Assembly (NCBI GenBank): GCA_026706505.1
Contig: JAPOYQ010000345.1
Span: 1 to 10,188 of the forward strand
DNA from: Gemmatimonadota bacterium
GTDB lineage: Bacteria > Latescibacterota > UBA2968 > UBA8231
DNA length: 10,188 bases
Direction: 5' to 3'
Part shown: one piece after another, positions 1-7,399 of the stretch
Position numbering within the stretch: position 1 is the first letter of the stretch
Layout: each line of letters starts with the position of its first letter
Translations under genes and position numbers: made by a program
Notes under the pieces: model-generated
The model's database searches: none
What the model saw: only the letters and a program-made list of their open reading frames with translations
Told to the model about the DNA's origin: nothing

Positions 1-711
1 GAAGCTCGCGGCTTCGACGCCATCAAGTTCGACATCGACCCGCGTCCCGACCGGCGCGACCGCTACAACCGCACCATGAGCAACAGCGACATCGCCTTCC
101 ACATTGAAGTGGTCACAGCGCTTCGCGAGGCACTGCACCCCAATACGGATTTACTCATCGACGCCCACTGGGCGTACGCTCCGCACGACATCCTCAAGGT
201 TGCCTATGCCTTGGAAGCGCTGAATTTGATGTGGTTGGAAGATCCGATCCCGGCTGAAAACGTCGCCGCGCTCAAGGAAGTGAAGAACGCGACGCGCACG
301 CCGATCTGCACCGGCGAAAACCTGTACACGCGCCACGGGTTCCGCGAGTTGGTCGAGACGCAGGCGACGGACATTATCTCGCCCGATCTGGCCAAGGCCG
401 GCGGCTTGTCCGAGGGCCGGCGCATCGCCGATCTGGCCGACATTTACTACATCCCGATTTCACCGCACAACATTTGTAGCCCGATTGGCACCGTGGCCAT
501 GTGTCACACGTGCGCTGCTTCGCCCAATTTTCAAGTGTTGGAGTTTCACCATCTCGACAATGAGTTGTGGAACAGCCTCACGGTGGAGCGCGACCTGATC
601 GTCAACGGGCGGATTCCCTTGCCGCAGGCTCCGGGGCTTGGAGTCACACTCGACGAGGAAGTGGCGCGCAACGCGGCGCGCGAGGACCTCGGTTTCTTCG
701 ACGCGGAGTAG
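1..711 (+). CDS. Mandelate racemase/muconate lactonizing enzyme-type (enolase superfamily) protein, 5' truncated
   Basis: The frame is open from base 1, so the gene begins upstream; 236 residues are visible. Family members run near 380-410 residues, so the N-terminal capping domain and the start of the barrel are missing. Seen: a barrel with the three usual metal ligands, Asp54 (in IDAHW), Glu80 (in WLEDP) and Glu106 (in TGEN), then Asp129 in SPDLAKAGG and a His156 in SPHN, the position of the general base in many sugar-acid dehydratases and mandelate racemase. Lys9 in IKFDIDP may belong to the strand-2 catalytic Lys region. These enzymes abstract the proton alpha to a carboxylate with Mg2+; many dehydrate aldonic or uronic acids in the cytoplasm. 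The exact substrate cannot be read from this part. It ends with TAG six bases before the permease gene, so co-transcription with the importer is likely. Superfamily is certain, reaction is not. Confidence 0.9.
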   Translation, partial: EARGFDAIKFDIDPRPDRRDRYNRTMSNSDIAFHIEVVTALREALHPNTDLLIDAHWAYAPHDILKVAYALEALNLMWLEDPIPAENVAALKEVKNATRTPICTGENLYTRHGFRELVETQATDIISPDLAKAGGLSEGRRIADLADIYYIPISPHNICSPIGTVAMCHTCAASPNFQVLEFHHLDNELWNSLTVERDLIVNGRIPLPQAPGLGVTLDEEVARNAAREDLGFFDAE

Positions 712-717
712 ACTGAC

Positions 718-1719
718 TTGTCGCTCAATTACGTCTTTCGCCGTTTCGGGGTTTTTCTGCTGATCGTGTGGGCAGGGGCTACTATTAACTTCTTGATGCC
801 CCGGATGGCTCCGGTGAATCCCATCCGCGAGCGCCTGTTGCAGGCGGTTTCCTTTGGCGGCGCGGGTAAGACCGACATGGAGGCCGTGGTGGCCACGTAC
901 GAGGCTCGCTTCGGTCTCGATCAGCCTCTGTGGAAGCAGTACCTGCGCTACTTAGGCGATGTGGCGCGCCTCGATTTTGGGGTCTCCATTGCCAACTTTC
1001 CGAGCCGCGCTTCTGACATTATCATGCGCGCCTTGCCGTGGACACTTGGCCTGCTGACGACGGCGACGCTGATCGCCTTTGCCCTCGGTACGGTGCTCGG
1101 CGCGCTGCTGGCTTGGCCGCGATCACCCGGTGCCCTGCACTACTTTGCCGCGCCTTTCTTGGCGCTGTCGGCGATTCCCTATTACTTGCTCGGACTAGTT
1201 CTCGTCTTTCTTCTAGGTTTCACTCTGCGCGCCTTTCCTCTCGGCGGCGGTTTCACTTTGGGAACGCTGCCTGGGCCGACGTTGGCCTTTGCCATTGACG
1301 TGATTTATCACTCCATCGTCCCCGCTCTGTCGATTGTGCTGTCGTCGGTGGGGTTTTGGGCTTTGTCGATGCGCGGCATGATGGTGACTGTCCAGGGCGA
1401 GGACTACGTCAACTACGCCGAGGCGCGGGGCCTGAAGAGCCGCGAGATTTTCTTCCGCTACGCCTTGCGCAACGCGCTGTTGCCGCAGACTACGGCTTTG
1501 GCGCTGGCGATGGGTTACGTGGTGTCGGGGGCCGTGCTGGTGGAGGTGGTGTTCGCGTATCCGGGTGTGGGCACGGTGCTGTACCGCGCCGTGCAGACTT
1601 TTGACTACTTCGTTATCTATGGCGTCGTGCTCATGGTCATATTGGCCATCGCCGTGGTGACGTTGATTCTCGATTTGGTGTATCCGCTCCTCGATCCGCG
1701 CATTGCCTACCGCCGATGA
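718..1719 (+). CDS. ABC importer permease, DppB/OppB type
   Basis: Inner-membrane permease of a peptide/oligosaccharide (Opp/Dpp-type) importer, 333 residues, the usual length. A first membrane helix lies at about residues 9-27. A large external loop follows, and further hydrophobic segments are near 105-132, 143-170, 196-218, 253-280 and 298-325, giving six helices. The EAA coupling loop is visible around residues 229-257 (EDYVNYAEARGLK, then RNALLP); this loop docks on the ATPase. TTG at 718 is chosen as start because a GGAG at 705-708 sits nine bases upstream and it gives the family-typical N-terminus (MSLNYVFRRF). It lies inside an operon: six bases after the enolase-type gene and overlapping the next permease by ATGA. 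The cargo is not predictable from the permease alone; both peptides and sugars are carried by this family. Confidence 0.93.
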   Translation: MSLNYVFRRFGVFLLIVWAGATINFLMPRMAPVNPIRERLLQAVSFGGAGKTDMEAVVATYEARFGLDQPLWKQYLRYLGDVARLDFGVSIANFPSRASDIIMRALPWTLGLLTTATLIAFALGTVLGALLAWPRSPGALHYFAAPFLALSAIPYYLLGLVLVFLLGFTLRAFPLGGGFTLGTLPGPTLAFAIDVIYHSIVPALSIVLSSVGFWALSMRGMMVTVQGEDYVNYAEARGLKSREIFFRYALRNALLPQTTALALAMGYVVSGAVLVEVVFAYPGVGTVLYRAVQTFDYFVIYGVVLMVILAIAVVTLILDLVYPLLDPRIAYRR

Positions 1720-2237
1720 CGCTCTCGCCGATCTTCGCGGCGGCGCGCCGCCATCCCCAGCTTGCGGCCGGCTTAATCGTCGTCTTTGTCGTGTTGGCCT
1801 TCGGTCCTGTGGGGGCCTTGTTCGTCGATACGGATTTGGCTCGAGTCGGTGCTGCTGAGCCGAATCTGTCGCCGTCGTTGGAGCATCTACTCGGTACTGA
1901 CGCGGCAGGACGGGATTTGCTCGCGGTGATGGTAGCGGGTACGCCGCTTACACTCAGGGTTGGTTTCCTCGCTGGTGCTGTGGGACTTGGTATCGGTATT
2001 ATCCTCGGCTTTCTCGCTGGATACTTCGGCGGCTTGGTGGACACCTTGATTCGAGGTGCCGCCGATGTGCTGCTGACTGTGCCAGGTCTGTTGTTCCTCG
2101 TGGTGCTGGCCACTTCGCTGCGCACGGCTGTCACGGTCGATATGATGGCCCTTGTAGTGGCCTCGCTGGCGTGGATGCTGCCGACGCGCACGATCCGCTC
2201 GCAGGTACTGTCGATGCGCGAGCGCGCGTATGTGTAG
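1716..2237 (+). CDS. ABC importer permease, DppC/OppC type, N-terminal part ending at an in-frame amber codon
   Basis: Partner of the DppB-like permease. ATG overlaps the upstream stop (ATGA at 1716-1719), which implies translational coupling. Seen: an N-terminal membrane helix (about residues 17-37) and the DppC hallmark HLLGTDAAGRDLLA at residues 57-70. Further helices lie near 84-103, 117-133 and 143-155. The EAA loop then begins (RSQVLSMRERAYV) and is cut by TAG after residue 173. DppC proteins are about 280-300 residues; joining this part to the in-frame downstream part gives 285 codon positions, a full-length protein. As it stands the product would lack the coupling loop and the last membrane helices, so it should not work alone. 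I treat it with 2238-2573 as one interrupted gene. A single base change (CAG or GAG to TAG) or a sequence error explains it best. Confidence 0.88.
   Translation: MTLSPIFAAARRHPQLAAGLIVVFVVLAFGPVGALFVDTDLARVGAAEPNLSPSLEHLLGTDAAGRDLLAVMVAGTPLTLRVGFLAGAVGLGIGIILGFLAGYFGGLVDTLIRGAADVLLTVPGLLFLVVLATSLRTAVTVDMMALVVASLAWMLPTRTIRSQVLSMRERAYV
2235..2237 (+). other. In-frame amber (TAG) codon interrupting the DppC-like permease gene
   Basis: The reading frame is identical before and after this codon: the protein reads RERAYV, stop, VARLSGMRDLEII. In relatives this spot is the EAA loop, where the pattern is roughly RERxYVExAR or YVQxAR, so Glu (GAG) or Gln (CAG) is expected. There is no frameshift and no other damage nearby. 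Genuine stops at 709-711 and 9916-9918 are also TAG, which argues against general reassignment of TAG in this organism. Confidence 0.85.
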
Positions 2238-2573
2238 GTGGCGCGGCTCTCCGGCATGAGGGACTTGGAGATCATCGCCCGCGAGCTGCTGCCGAATTTG
2301 CTGCCCTATCTGGCGGCTAGCTTTGTCAGTGCCGTGGCCGCGGCGGTGTTGGCTTCGATTGGTCTAGAGGCGCTGGGCTTGGGTCCGCAGAACGAGCCTA
2401 CTCTTGGGATGACTATTTACTGGGCTTTGTTCTACACCTCGCTGCTGCGGGGGATGTGGTGGTGGTGGGCTCCGCCGATTGTGATGATAGTGCTGATTTT
2501 TCTCGGCTTGTTTCTCGTCTCCATGGGGTTGGACCGCATCGCCAATCCGCGCATATGGAAGGTCTCGTCGTGA
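2238..2573 (+). CDS. ABC importer permease, DppC/OppC type, C-terminal part (past the amber codon)
   Basis: This continues the 1716-2237 frame without any shift. It holds the rest of the EAA loop (ARLSGMRDLEII, then LLPNLLPYL) and the closing membrane helices near 2290-2370 and 2440-2535. The end, DRIANPRIW, is a normal DppC tail. A GTG directly follows the TAG and could in principle allow reinitiation. No convincing SD precedes it, and a split inside the coupling loop is not a known working arrangement. It is therefore best read as the 3' part of an interrupted gene. Its stop overlaps the start of the first ATPase gene (GTGA at 2570-2573). Confidence 0.82.
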   Translation: MARLSGMRDLEIIARELLPNLLPYLAASFVSAVAAAVLASIGLEALGLGPQNEPTLGMTIYWALFYTSLLRGMWWWWAPPIVMIVLIFLGLFLVSMGLDRIANPRIWKVSS

Positions 2574-3553
2574 GCGCTGAGAGCAAAAGCCGCGTCGTGC
2601 TGCGGGTGCGGGATCTGCGCGTTCACTACCACACTCCGAGGGGACCGGTGCGCGCCGTGGAGGGCGTTGGCTTTGAGTTGCGGTCGGGAGAGCGGCTGGG
2701 CTTGGTGGGCGAGTCTGGCTCGGGCAAATCGACGACAGCCATGGCCCTGATGCAGCTAATCCGGCCGCCCGGGCGGATTGAGGGGGGGCGGGTCGATCTC
2801 GACGAACTGGAGTTGTTGGCGCTGTCCGAGGAGGAGATGCGGGGCGTGCGCTTTTCGCGCATCTCCCTGATTCCCCAGGGCGTGATGAACTCGCTCAATC
2901 CGGTGATGCGGGTGGGTGCGCAGATCGCCGACACGATTGAGGCGCATGAGGAATGGCCGGACCGCGAGGCCCTGCAGGAGCGGGTGAGAAGTCTGCTGGC
3001 GCTGGTCGAATTGGACCCGACGACGGCGCGCATGTACCCCCACGAACTCAGCGGCGGCATGAAGCAGCGCGTGGGCATGGCTATTGCCGTGGCCTTGCGA
3101 CCCCAGGTGATTATCGCTGACGAGCCAACTAGTGCCTTGGACGTGGTCGTGCAGAAGCGGGTGATGGACACTTTGTTCCGCGTGCAGCAGGAACTCGACG
3201 CCGCAGTGATTTTGGTGGGCCACGATATGGGGCTGATGGCTCAATGTGTGGACCGCATCGGCGTGATGTACGCCGGCCGGCTGGCCGAGCTTGGGCCGGT
3301 GCAAAGTCTGCTCGAAGAGCCGCTGCATCCGTACACGCGGATGTTAGTAGAGAGCCTGCCGTCGCTGGAGCGCAAGGGCGTGTTTCGCGGCATTCCTGGA
3401 CTGCCGCCTTCATTGCTGGAGCCGCCGCCGGGATGTCCCTTTCATCCGCGCTGTCCGCAGGTGATGGATCGCTGCTCGGATCGCGTGCCGGAGTTGGAAG
3501 AGGTGGCTGCTGAGCGCCGAGCAGCTTGTCACCTGCACGCCGAGGTCTTGTGA
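2570..3553 (+). CDS. ABC importer ATPase, DppD/OppD type
   Basis: Cytoplasmic ATPase that powers the importer, 327 residues. Motifs in order: Walker A GESGSGKST (residues 47-55, Lys53), Q-loop Gln103, signature LSGGM (160-164), Walker B VIIADE (180-185) and H-loop His218. The C-terminal oligopeptide/dipeptide domain has four cysteines (289, 295, 302, 320). DppD-type subunits carry a 4Fe-4S cluster on such a set. GTG at 2570 is chosen because GGAAGG at 2557-2562 lies seven bases upstream and the start overlaps the previous stop as GTGA. An ATG at 2555 in the same frame would add five residues. The open frame extends further upstream, but that part overlaps the permease and is not real. All catalytic motifs are intact, so the importer is energised if its permeases are whole. 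Confidence 0.93.
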   Translation: MSAESKSRVVLRVRDLRVHYHTPRGPVRAVEGVGFELRSGERLGLVGESGSGKSTTAMALMQLIRPPGRIEGGRVDLDELELLALSEEEMRGVRFSRISLIPQGVMNSLNPVMRVGAQIADTIEAHEEWPDREALQERVRSLLALVELDPTTARMYPHELSGGMKQRVGMAIAVALRPQVIIADEPTSALDVVVQKRVMDTLFRVQQELDAAVILVGHDMGLMAQCVDRIGVMYAGRLAELGPVQSLLEEPLHPYTRMLVESLPSLERKGVFRGIPGLPPSLLEPPPGCPFHPRCPQVMDRCSDRVPELEEVAAERRAACHLHAEVL

Positions 3554-4608
3554 ACACACCACTGTTGGAAGCGCGGGGTGCTAGCCGAGCCTTTGGCGGG
3601 GGCGTGTTCGACCGGCAGCGGATTGTCGCGGTCGCCGACGCCTCGTTGGTGATTCCGGAGGACGATCCCGTGGTGGTGGCGATTGCCGGGGAAAGCGGTA
3701 GTGGGAAGACTACTTTGGCGCGTCTGCTGCTAGGCATTTTGCCGCCGACTGGTGGATCGGTGCGCTATCAGGGTACGGAATTGAGCGATCTCGACGCCAA
3801 GGCGCGCCAGACGTTTCGCCGGCAGGTGCAGGCTGTGTTTCAGGATCCCTTTGAAGTGTTTAATCCGTTCTACCGGGTGGACCATTCTCTGACAGTGCCG
3901 ATCGCCAAATTCTTTCCGGAACTGTCGCGTGCCGAGCGGCGGCAGCGGATTGAGGAGGGGCTGCAAGCGGTTGGGCTGCGCCCGGAGGAGACCCTCGGAC
4001 GTTATCCCCATCAGTTGAGCGGCGGTCAGCGCCAGCGCATCATGGTAGCGCGGGCCTTGTTGCTCGACCCGCGCGTGATTGTGGCTGACGAGCCGGTGTC
4101 GATGGTGGACGCCTCGTTGCGCGCTACCATCTTGGAGACCTTGTCCCGCATCCACCGGGAGCGCGGCATTAGTCTGGTGTATATCACGCACGACCTGACT
4201 ACGGCGTACCAACTGAGTCACACCATTCTCGTCATGTATCAGGGTGCGGTGGTCGAGGTGGGGGATGTGGAGCAGGTTATTAAGGTGCCGAAACATCCCT
4301 ATACGCAGCTACTGGTGAGTTCCATTCCGCTGCCGGATGCAAAGCGCCGTTGGGGCGAAGGTGCCGTTGATGGCACGCCTAGCGATGCGGTGAAGCCGCC
4401 GACTGTGGAAGAGGGTGTAGAAATTCCGCACGCCACTGGTGGCTGCGCCTTTGCCGAGCGCTGTCCCCACGTCATGTCGCGCTGTCGGCAGCAGTCCCCA
4501 CCGCTAGTGCAGACCGATGCCGGCCGCGCCGCGGCTTGCTATCTCTACGAGGACGCTGCGGTGCTGTCGGAAGAGCAGGTCGCCGGCCTGTCCTACGGAG
4601 GTGGATGA
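3550..4608 (+). CDS. ABC importer ATPase, DppF/OppF type
   Basis: Second ATPase of the heterodimeric motor, 352 residues. Motifs: Walker A GESGSGKTT (47-55, Lys53), Q-loop Gln98, signature LSGGQ (156-160), Walker B VIVADE (176-181) followed by the D-loop variant PVSMVDASL where many relatives have PVSALD, and H-loop His214. The C-terminal domain again has four cysteines (299, 305, 312, 330) in the pattern expected for an iron-sulfur site. GTG at 3550 overlaps the previous stop (GTGA), with GAGG at 3542-3545 close upstream. A TTG at 3526 is in frame but would add an unrelated leader. Residues 266-295 form a longer linker before the cysteine domain. The D-loop change is mild and does not by itself suggest loss of activity. 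Confidence 0.93.
   Translation: MNTPLLEARGASRAFGGGVFDRQRIVAVADASLVIPEDDPVVVAIAGESGSGKTTLARLLLGILPPTGGSVRYQGTELSDLDAKARQTFRRQVQAVFQDPFEVFNPFYRVDHSLTVPIAKFFPELSRAERRQRIEEGLQAVGLRPEETLGRYPHQLSGGQRQRIMVARALLLDPRVIVADEPVSMVDASLRATILETLSRIHRERGISLVYITHDLTTAYQLSHTILVMYQGAVVEVGDVEQVIKVPKHPYTQLLVSSIPLPDAKRRWGEGAVDGTPSDAVKPPTVEEGVEIPHATGGCAFAERCPHVMSRCRQQSPPLVQTDAGRAAACYLYEDAAVLSEEQVAGLSYGGG
4597..4602 (+). promoter_or_regulatory. Shine-Dalgarno site of the solute-binding protein gene
   Basis: GGAGGT, nine bases before ATG 4612, inside the end of the ATPase gene. It is the best ribosome site in the importer operon, which fits the need for more binding protein than transporter. It also decides the start at 4612. 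Confidence 0.7.
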
Positions 4609-4611
4609 GCG

Positions 4612-6390
4612 ATGTGGAGAATGGGCTGGCTCCTACTCGCGGCGTGTGCAATCTTGGCTAGCTGCGGGCCGGCTGTGGTGTTGGACGATGTCCCTCGGGA
4701 CCGCACCATGATCTTGATGAACGGCGGGCCGAACCAGTATTCCCTGTTCGACAATCAGAATCCCTATATCCCCGGCTCCGATCAGGGATTTCACATGGGC
4801 ACGCTGCCAGCGGTGTTCGAGCCGCTGATTATGTACAACGTGCTCACCGGGGAATACGAGAACTGGCTGGCCGAAAGTTGGGAGTACAACGACAGCTTTA
4901 CTGTGCTCACCGTGAAGATTCGCGAGGGCATCGAATGGGCGGATGGCGTCCCCTTTACCGCGCGCGATGTAGCCTTCACCTTCGACATGCTGCGCGATCA
5001 CGCCGAGTCCATGGTGCATCTGGCCGATCTGCCCGAGTTCTTCGACTCCACTGAGGTTGTCGATGACCACACCGTCCGGCTGGTGCTGAAAAAGGCGGGG
5101 CCGGCGTTTTGGGCGACTACGCTGAGCAGCAACCACGGCATCTTCGTTTTACCCGAGCACATCTGGAAAGATCAAGATCCGCTAGAATTCACCTTCCACG
5201 ACATTGACGGCGGCTTGCCCTTGGGCACAGGTCCCTACCGTCTGGTGTACGCTTCGCCGCACCAGAAGATTTACGATTTGCGCCAGGACTGGTGGGGGGC
5301 TAAGGCGGGGTTTAAACGGCTGCCGAGAATCCAGCGAATCATCTACGTGCCGCAGCAGGAGGAGAGTCAGGCCGCGCAACTGCTGCTGACCGATCAGCTC
5401 GACATGGCACCTATCATGCAGGTGCTCACCCTCGAAAGCGTATTAGAGCGCAATGCGCGGATCGTGACCTTCTCCGATCGACAGCCGCCCTACGGCTACT
5501 TGGACTGGTGTCCCATTGACCTCAACATGAACTGCTCGGAGCCGCCCTTTGACGATCCGCAGATTCGCCGGGCGATCAGCATGGCCATTGACCGGGAGAA
5601 ACTCGTCCAGCTAGCCGAGTCAGGGGCGGGCGTGGTCGCGCTGCATCCCTTCACGCCCTACGAATGGTTCGCGCCTTTTGACGAGGCCCTGCAGGAGATT
5701 CTCGCGCGGCACGGGTACGACACCAAGCCGCACCTAGAAGAGGTGAATCGGATCATGGAGGGGAAAGGCTATCGCAAGGACGACGAGGGCTTGTGGATCA
5801 GCCCGGGGGGTGAGCGCGTCGAGATTGCCATGTACGTGCCGCAGTGGCTGCGGGCCTATGGTCCGCCGCTGACTCAACAGCTACGCGACGCTGGTTTTGA
5901 TGCGAATTTTGACACCTCTCCTGGCTTGACCTCGCTCGTGCAGACAGGGGAGCAGACGGTTTCCTTGGGCTGCAAGGGGCCTAGCGGAGTGCGCGGCATG
6001 GACCCCTATTTGATGCTGTCCTATTACACCTCGCAGTACTTCCGGCCCACGGGGCAGCCGGCACCGCTGTGGTCAACCATCTCGCGCTGGCGCAACGAGG
6101 AGTTCGACCGCATTGTCGAGCGCATCGCGCCTCTACAGGTCGGCGACGAGGAACTGTTGGAGCTGTTCGTCGAGGCGATGGAGATCTGGGTGGGGGAGTT
6201 GCCCGACATCTTCATAGCGCAGCTAATTATCCGCTACCCTTGCAACACTACCCGCTGGACCGGCTGGCCGAGTCAGCAAGATCCCTATGGCTTCCCGCAC
6301 TCTTGGCAGTGGGAGTTGTTGAAGACTTTTATCCGACTGGAGCCGACCAGTGGACAAGGGCCATCCGCGCCCCTGTCGATCAGTCCATAA
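4612..6390 (+). CDS. Solute-binding lipoprotein of family 5 (Opp/Dpp-type ABC importer)
   Basis: Membrane-anchored substrate receptor that delivers cargo to the permease pair, 592 residues. Seen: positively charged start (MWRMGW), a short hydrophobic stretch and a lipobox LASC with lipidated Cys18; a second possible box ends at Cys12 but leaves too short a hydrophobic core. The mature part shows family-5 features: LPAVFEPLI and LAESWEYN early, VKIREGIEWADGVPFTARDV (residues 102-121), LGTGPYRL near residue 204, and DPQIRRAISMAIDREKL around residue 315. A CPIDLNMNC pair could form a disulfide. It starts three bases after the second ATPase gene. Family 5 binds peptides, nickel, opines and oligosaccharides, so the cargo is open; the enolase-type gene, and more distantly the GH2-like and sulfatase genes, favour a sugar. 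The gene is the last of the operon and is followed by a hairpin. Confidence 0.92.
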   Translation: MWRMGWLLLAACAILASCGPAVVLDDVPRDRTMILMNGGPNQYSLFDNQNPYIPGSDQGFHMGTLPAVFEPLIMYNVLTGEYENWLAESWEYNDSFTVLTVKIREGIEWADGVPFTARDVAFTFDMLRDHAESMVHLADLPEFFDSTEVVDDHTVRLVLKKAGPAFWATTLSSNHGIFVLPEHIWKDQDPLEFTFHDIDGGLPLGTGPYRLVYASPHQKIYDLRQDWWGAKAGFKRLPRIQRIIYVPQQEESQAAQLLLTDQLDMAPIMQVLTLESVLERNARIVTFSDRQPPYGYLDWCPIDLNMNCSEPPFDDPQIRRAISMAIDREKLVQLAESGAGVVALHPFTPYEWFAPFDEALQEILARHGYDTKPHLEEVNRIMEGKGYRKDDEGLWISPGGERVEIAMYVPQWLRAYGPPLTQQLRDAGFDANFDTSPGLTSLVQTGEQTVSLGCKGPSGVRGMDPYLMLSYYTSQYFRPTGQPAPLWSTISRWRNEEFDRIVERIAPLQVGDEELLELFVEAMEIWVGELPDIFIAQLIIRYPCNTTRWTGWPSQQDPYGFPHSWQWELLKTFIRLEPTSGQGPSAPLSISP

Positions 6391-6438
6391 CTCCATCGAG
6401 GTGAAGCGACTCTGCTCCGCTTCGCTCGGGCAGGCGGC

Positions 6439-6483
6439 CGCGGAAACGGGCAGTCCGTTTGTGAACTGCCCGCTTCTTCCGCG
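6439..6483 (+). terminator. Hairpin between convergent genes, possible bidirectional terminator
   Basis: Inner stem CGGGCAGT (6447-6454) pairs perfectly with ACTGCCCG (6465-6472) over a 10-base loop. An outer stem CGCGGAA (6439-6445) pairs with TTCCGCG (6477-6483). The plus-strand tail after the inner stem is CTTCTT and the minus-strand tail is TTT, so the T-run is weak. An alternative, smaller hairpin just upstream uses CTGCTCCG (6412-6419) with CGGGCAG (6427-6433). Position, 49 bases after the binding-protein stop and about 100 bases beyond the end of the minus-strand gene, fits a terminator for both. Confidence 0.5.
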
Positions 6484-6585
6484 TTGCTTACAGGCTAGAT
6501 CACGTGGCATTAAATAGAAACAGAACCGCGCATCATTATCGGGGTGGATGGTTGGAAGTCGTCGTTGTAGAGGTCGCAAGGCTGG

Positions 6586-7395
6586 TTATATGGCCGAAAA
6601 CAGGAAAGGATGCGGCCGTTTGGAGGTGTAGAAGACCTCTACAAAGCGCCACATCGCCCGCTCTGGATCCCAGACCAGCCGACAGAAGAAGGGCGTGCAG
6701 ATCGGGTCTTCCGACTCGGCGAACTCCGCCGGCTCTTCGGTGACGAACGCGATGTCGGTGAAGACTCGCTTCTCGCCCGCTCGCAATGCCGCTTCAATCT
6801 CTTGCTGCAATTTGAACCTAGCCTTGACAACGTTCCTCGGGTGCGACCGATAGCTCTCGTAGTGGCCCTGCATCTCGAACACCTTGAACGTGCTGTGGCG
6901 AAAGAAGGCATTGCCAAAGCGGTATGCATAGCCTTGATCGTCGAGTACAGCGCGGTGCATGGTACGGAAGAGATCAAAGGGCGTGTCCCCTTTGGGGATG
7001 CCCCAACTCTCCAAGGTCTGTTGCATATTCTTCAAGGCTCTGGGGTTGTTGACGCCCTCGCGCAGGTAAAACTGGGCGGCGAGGCTGTCGTTGCCCGAGG
7101 CGGAAAAGGCCACGAGAAAGTCGTAGAGCCAGTCGCGCAAGTCGGCTTCTTGCTCGGGGGTGATAGGGACGCCGGTGGCGACGGGAATGGACTCAATGGC
7201 TTGCCACAACTTGGGTCCAGTTTTGATCTTGATCTTCTTCACGGCATGGACATAGTCAAGCAAGCCTTGGAGTTTGTCGAGACGGGGCTCAAAGCCACCG
7301 GATGGGTATTTGGTCTCGACGGCCGCGGCGCTGGAGACGCCGCCATAGACGGCGATCAGGGCGACATATAGGATGCGAATGGCTAAGGGTTGCAT
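6586..7395 (-). CDS. Secreted hypothetical protein
   Basis: Not recognised. 269 residues. Seen: a signal peptide (MQPLAIR, hydrophobic core to about residue 20, then SSAAA with probable cleavage after Ala25), so the protein is exported; no lipobox Cys and no further membrane helix. The mature part is mixed alpha/beta-looking, rich in charged and aromatic residues, with helical stretches near 36-60 and 80-100. Two Cys occur close to each other (PICTPFFC, about residues 232-239) and could form a disulfide. The C-terminal half has a motif-like WDPERAMWRFVEVFY. The start is firm: ATG at 7395-7393 is preceded at five bases by AAAGGAGG (7408-7401, minus strand), the strongest SD in the window. It is transcribed towards the importer operon and divergently from the GH2-like gene. 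No catalytic motif is visible. A long plus-strand open frame over the same bases lacks these signals. Confidence 0.72.
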   Translation of the reverse strand: MQPLAIRILYVALIAVYGGVSSAAAVETKYPSGGFEPRLDKLQGLLDYVHAVKKIKIKTGPKLWQAIESIPVATGVPITPEQEADLRDWLYDFLVAFSASGNDSLAAQFYLREGVNNPRALKNMQQTLESWGIPKGDTPFDLFRTMHRAVLDDQGYAYRFGNAFFRHSTFKVFEMQGHYESYRSHPRNVVKARFKLQQEIEAALRAGEKRVFTDIAFVTEEPAEFAESEDPICTPFFCRLVWDPERAMWRFVEVFYTSKRPHPFLFSAI

Positions 7396-7399
7396 GATG

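Noticed and set aside
1637..2275. 212-codon minus-strand open frame opposite the permease genes
   Set aside because: Its composition is Ser/Thr/Arg/Pro-rich, typical of a shadow frame. The plus strand carries clear DppB and DppC motifs.
2456..2569. Extended N-terminus for the first ATPase
   Set aside because: This part lies over the conserved permease tail, has no ATPase-like sequence, and a better start with an SD exists at 2570.
6610..7371. 253-codon plus-strand open frame opposite the secreted protein gene
   Set aside because: It has no ribosome site and no recognisable motif. The minus-strand frame over the same bases has a signal peptide and a near-perfect SD.
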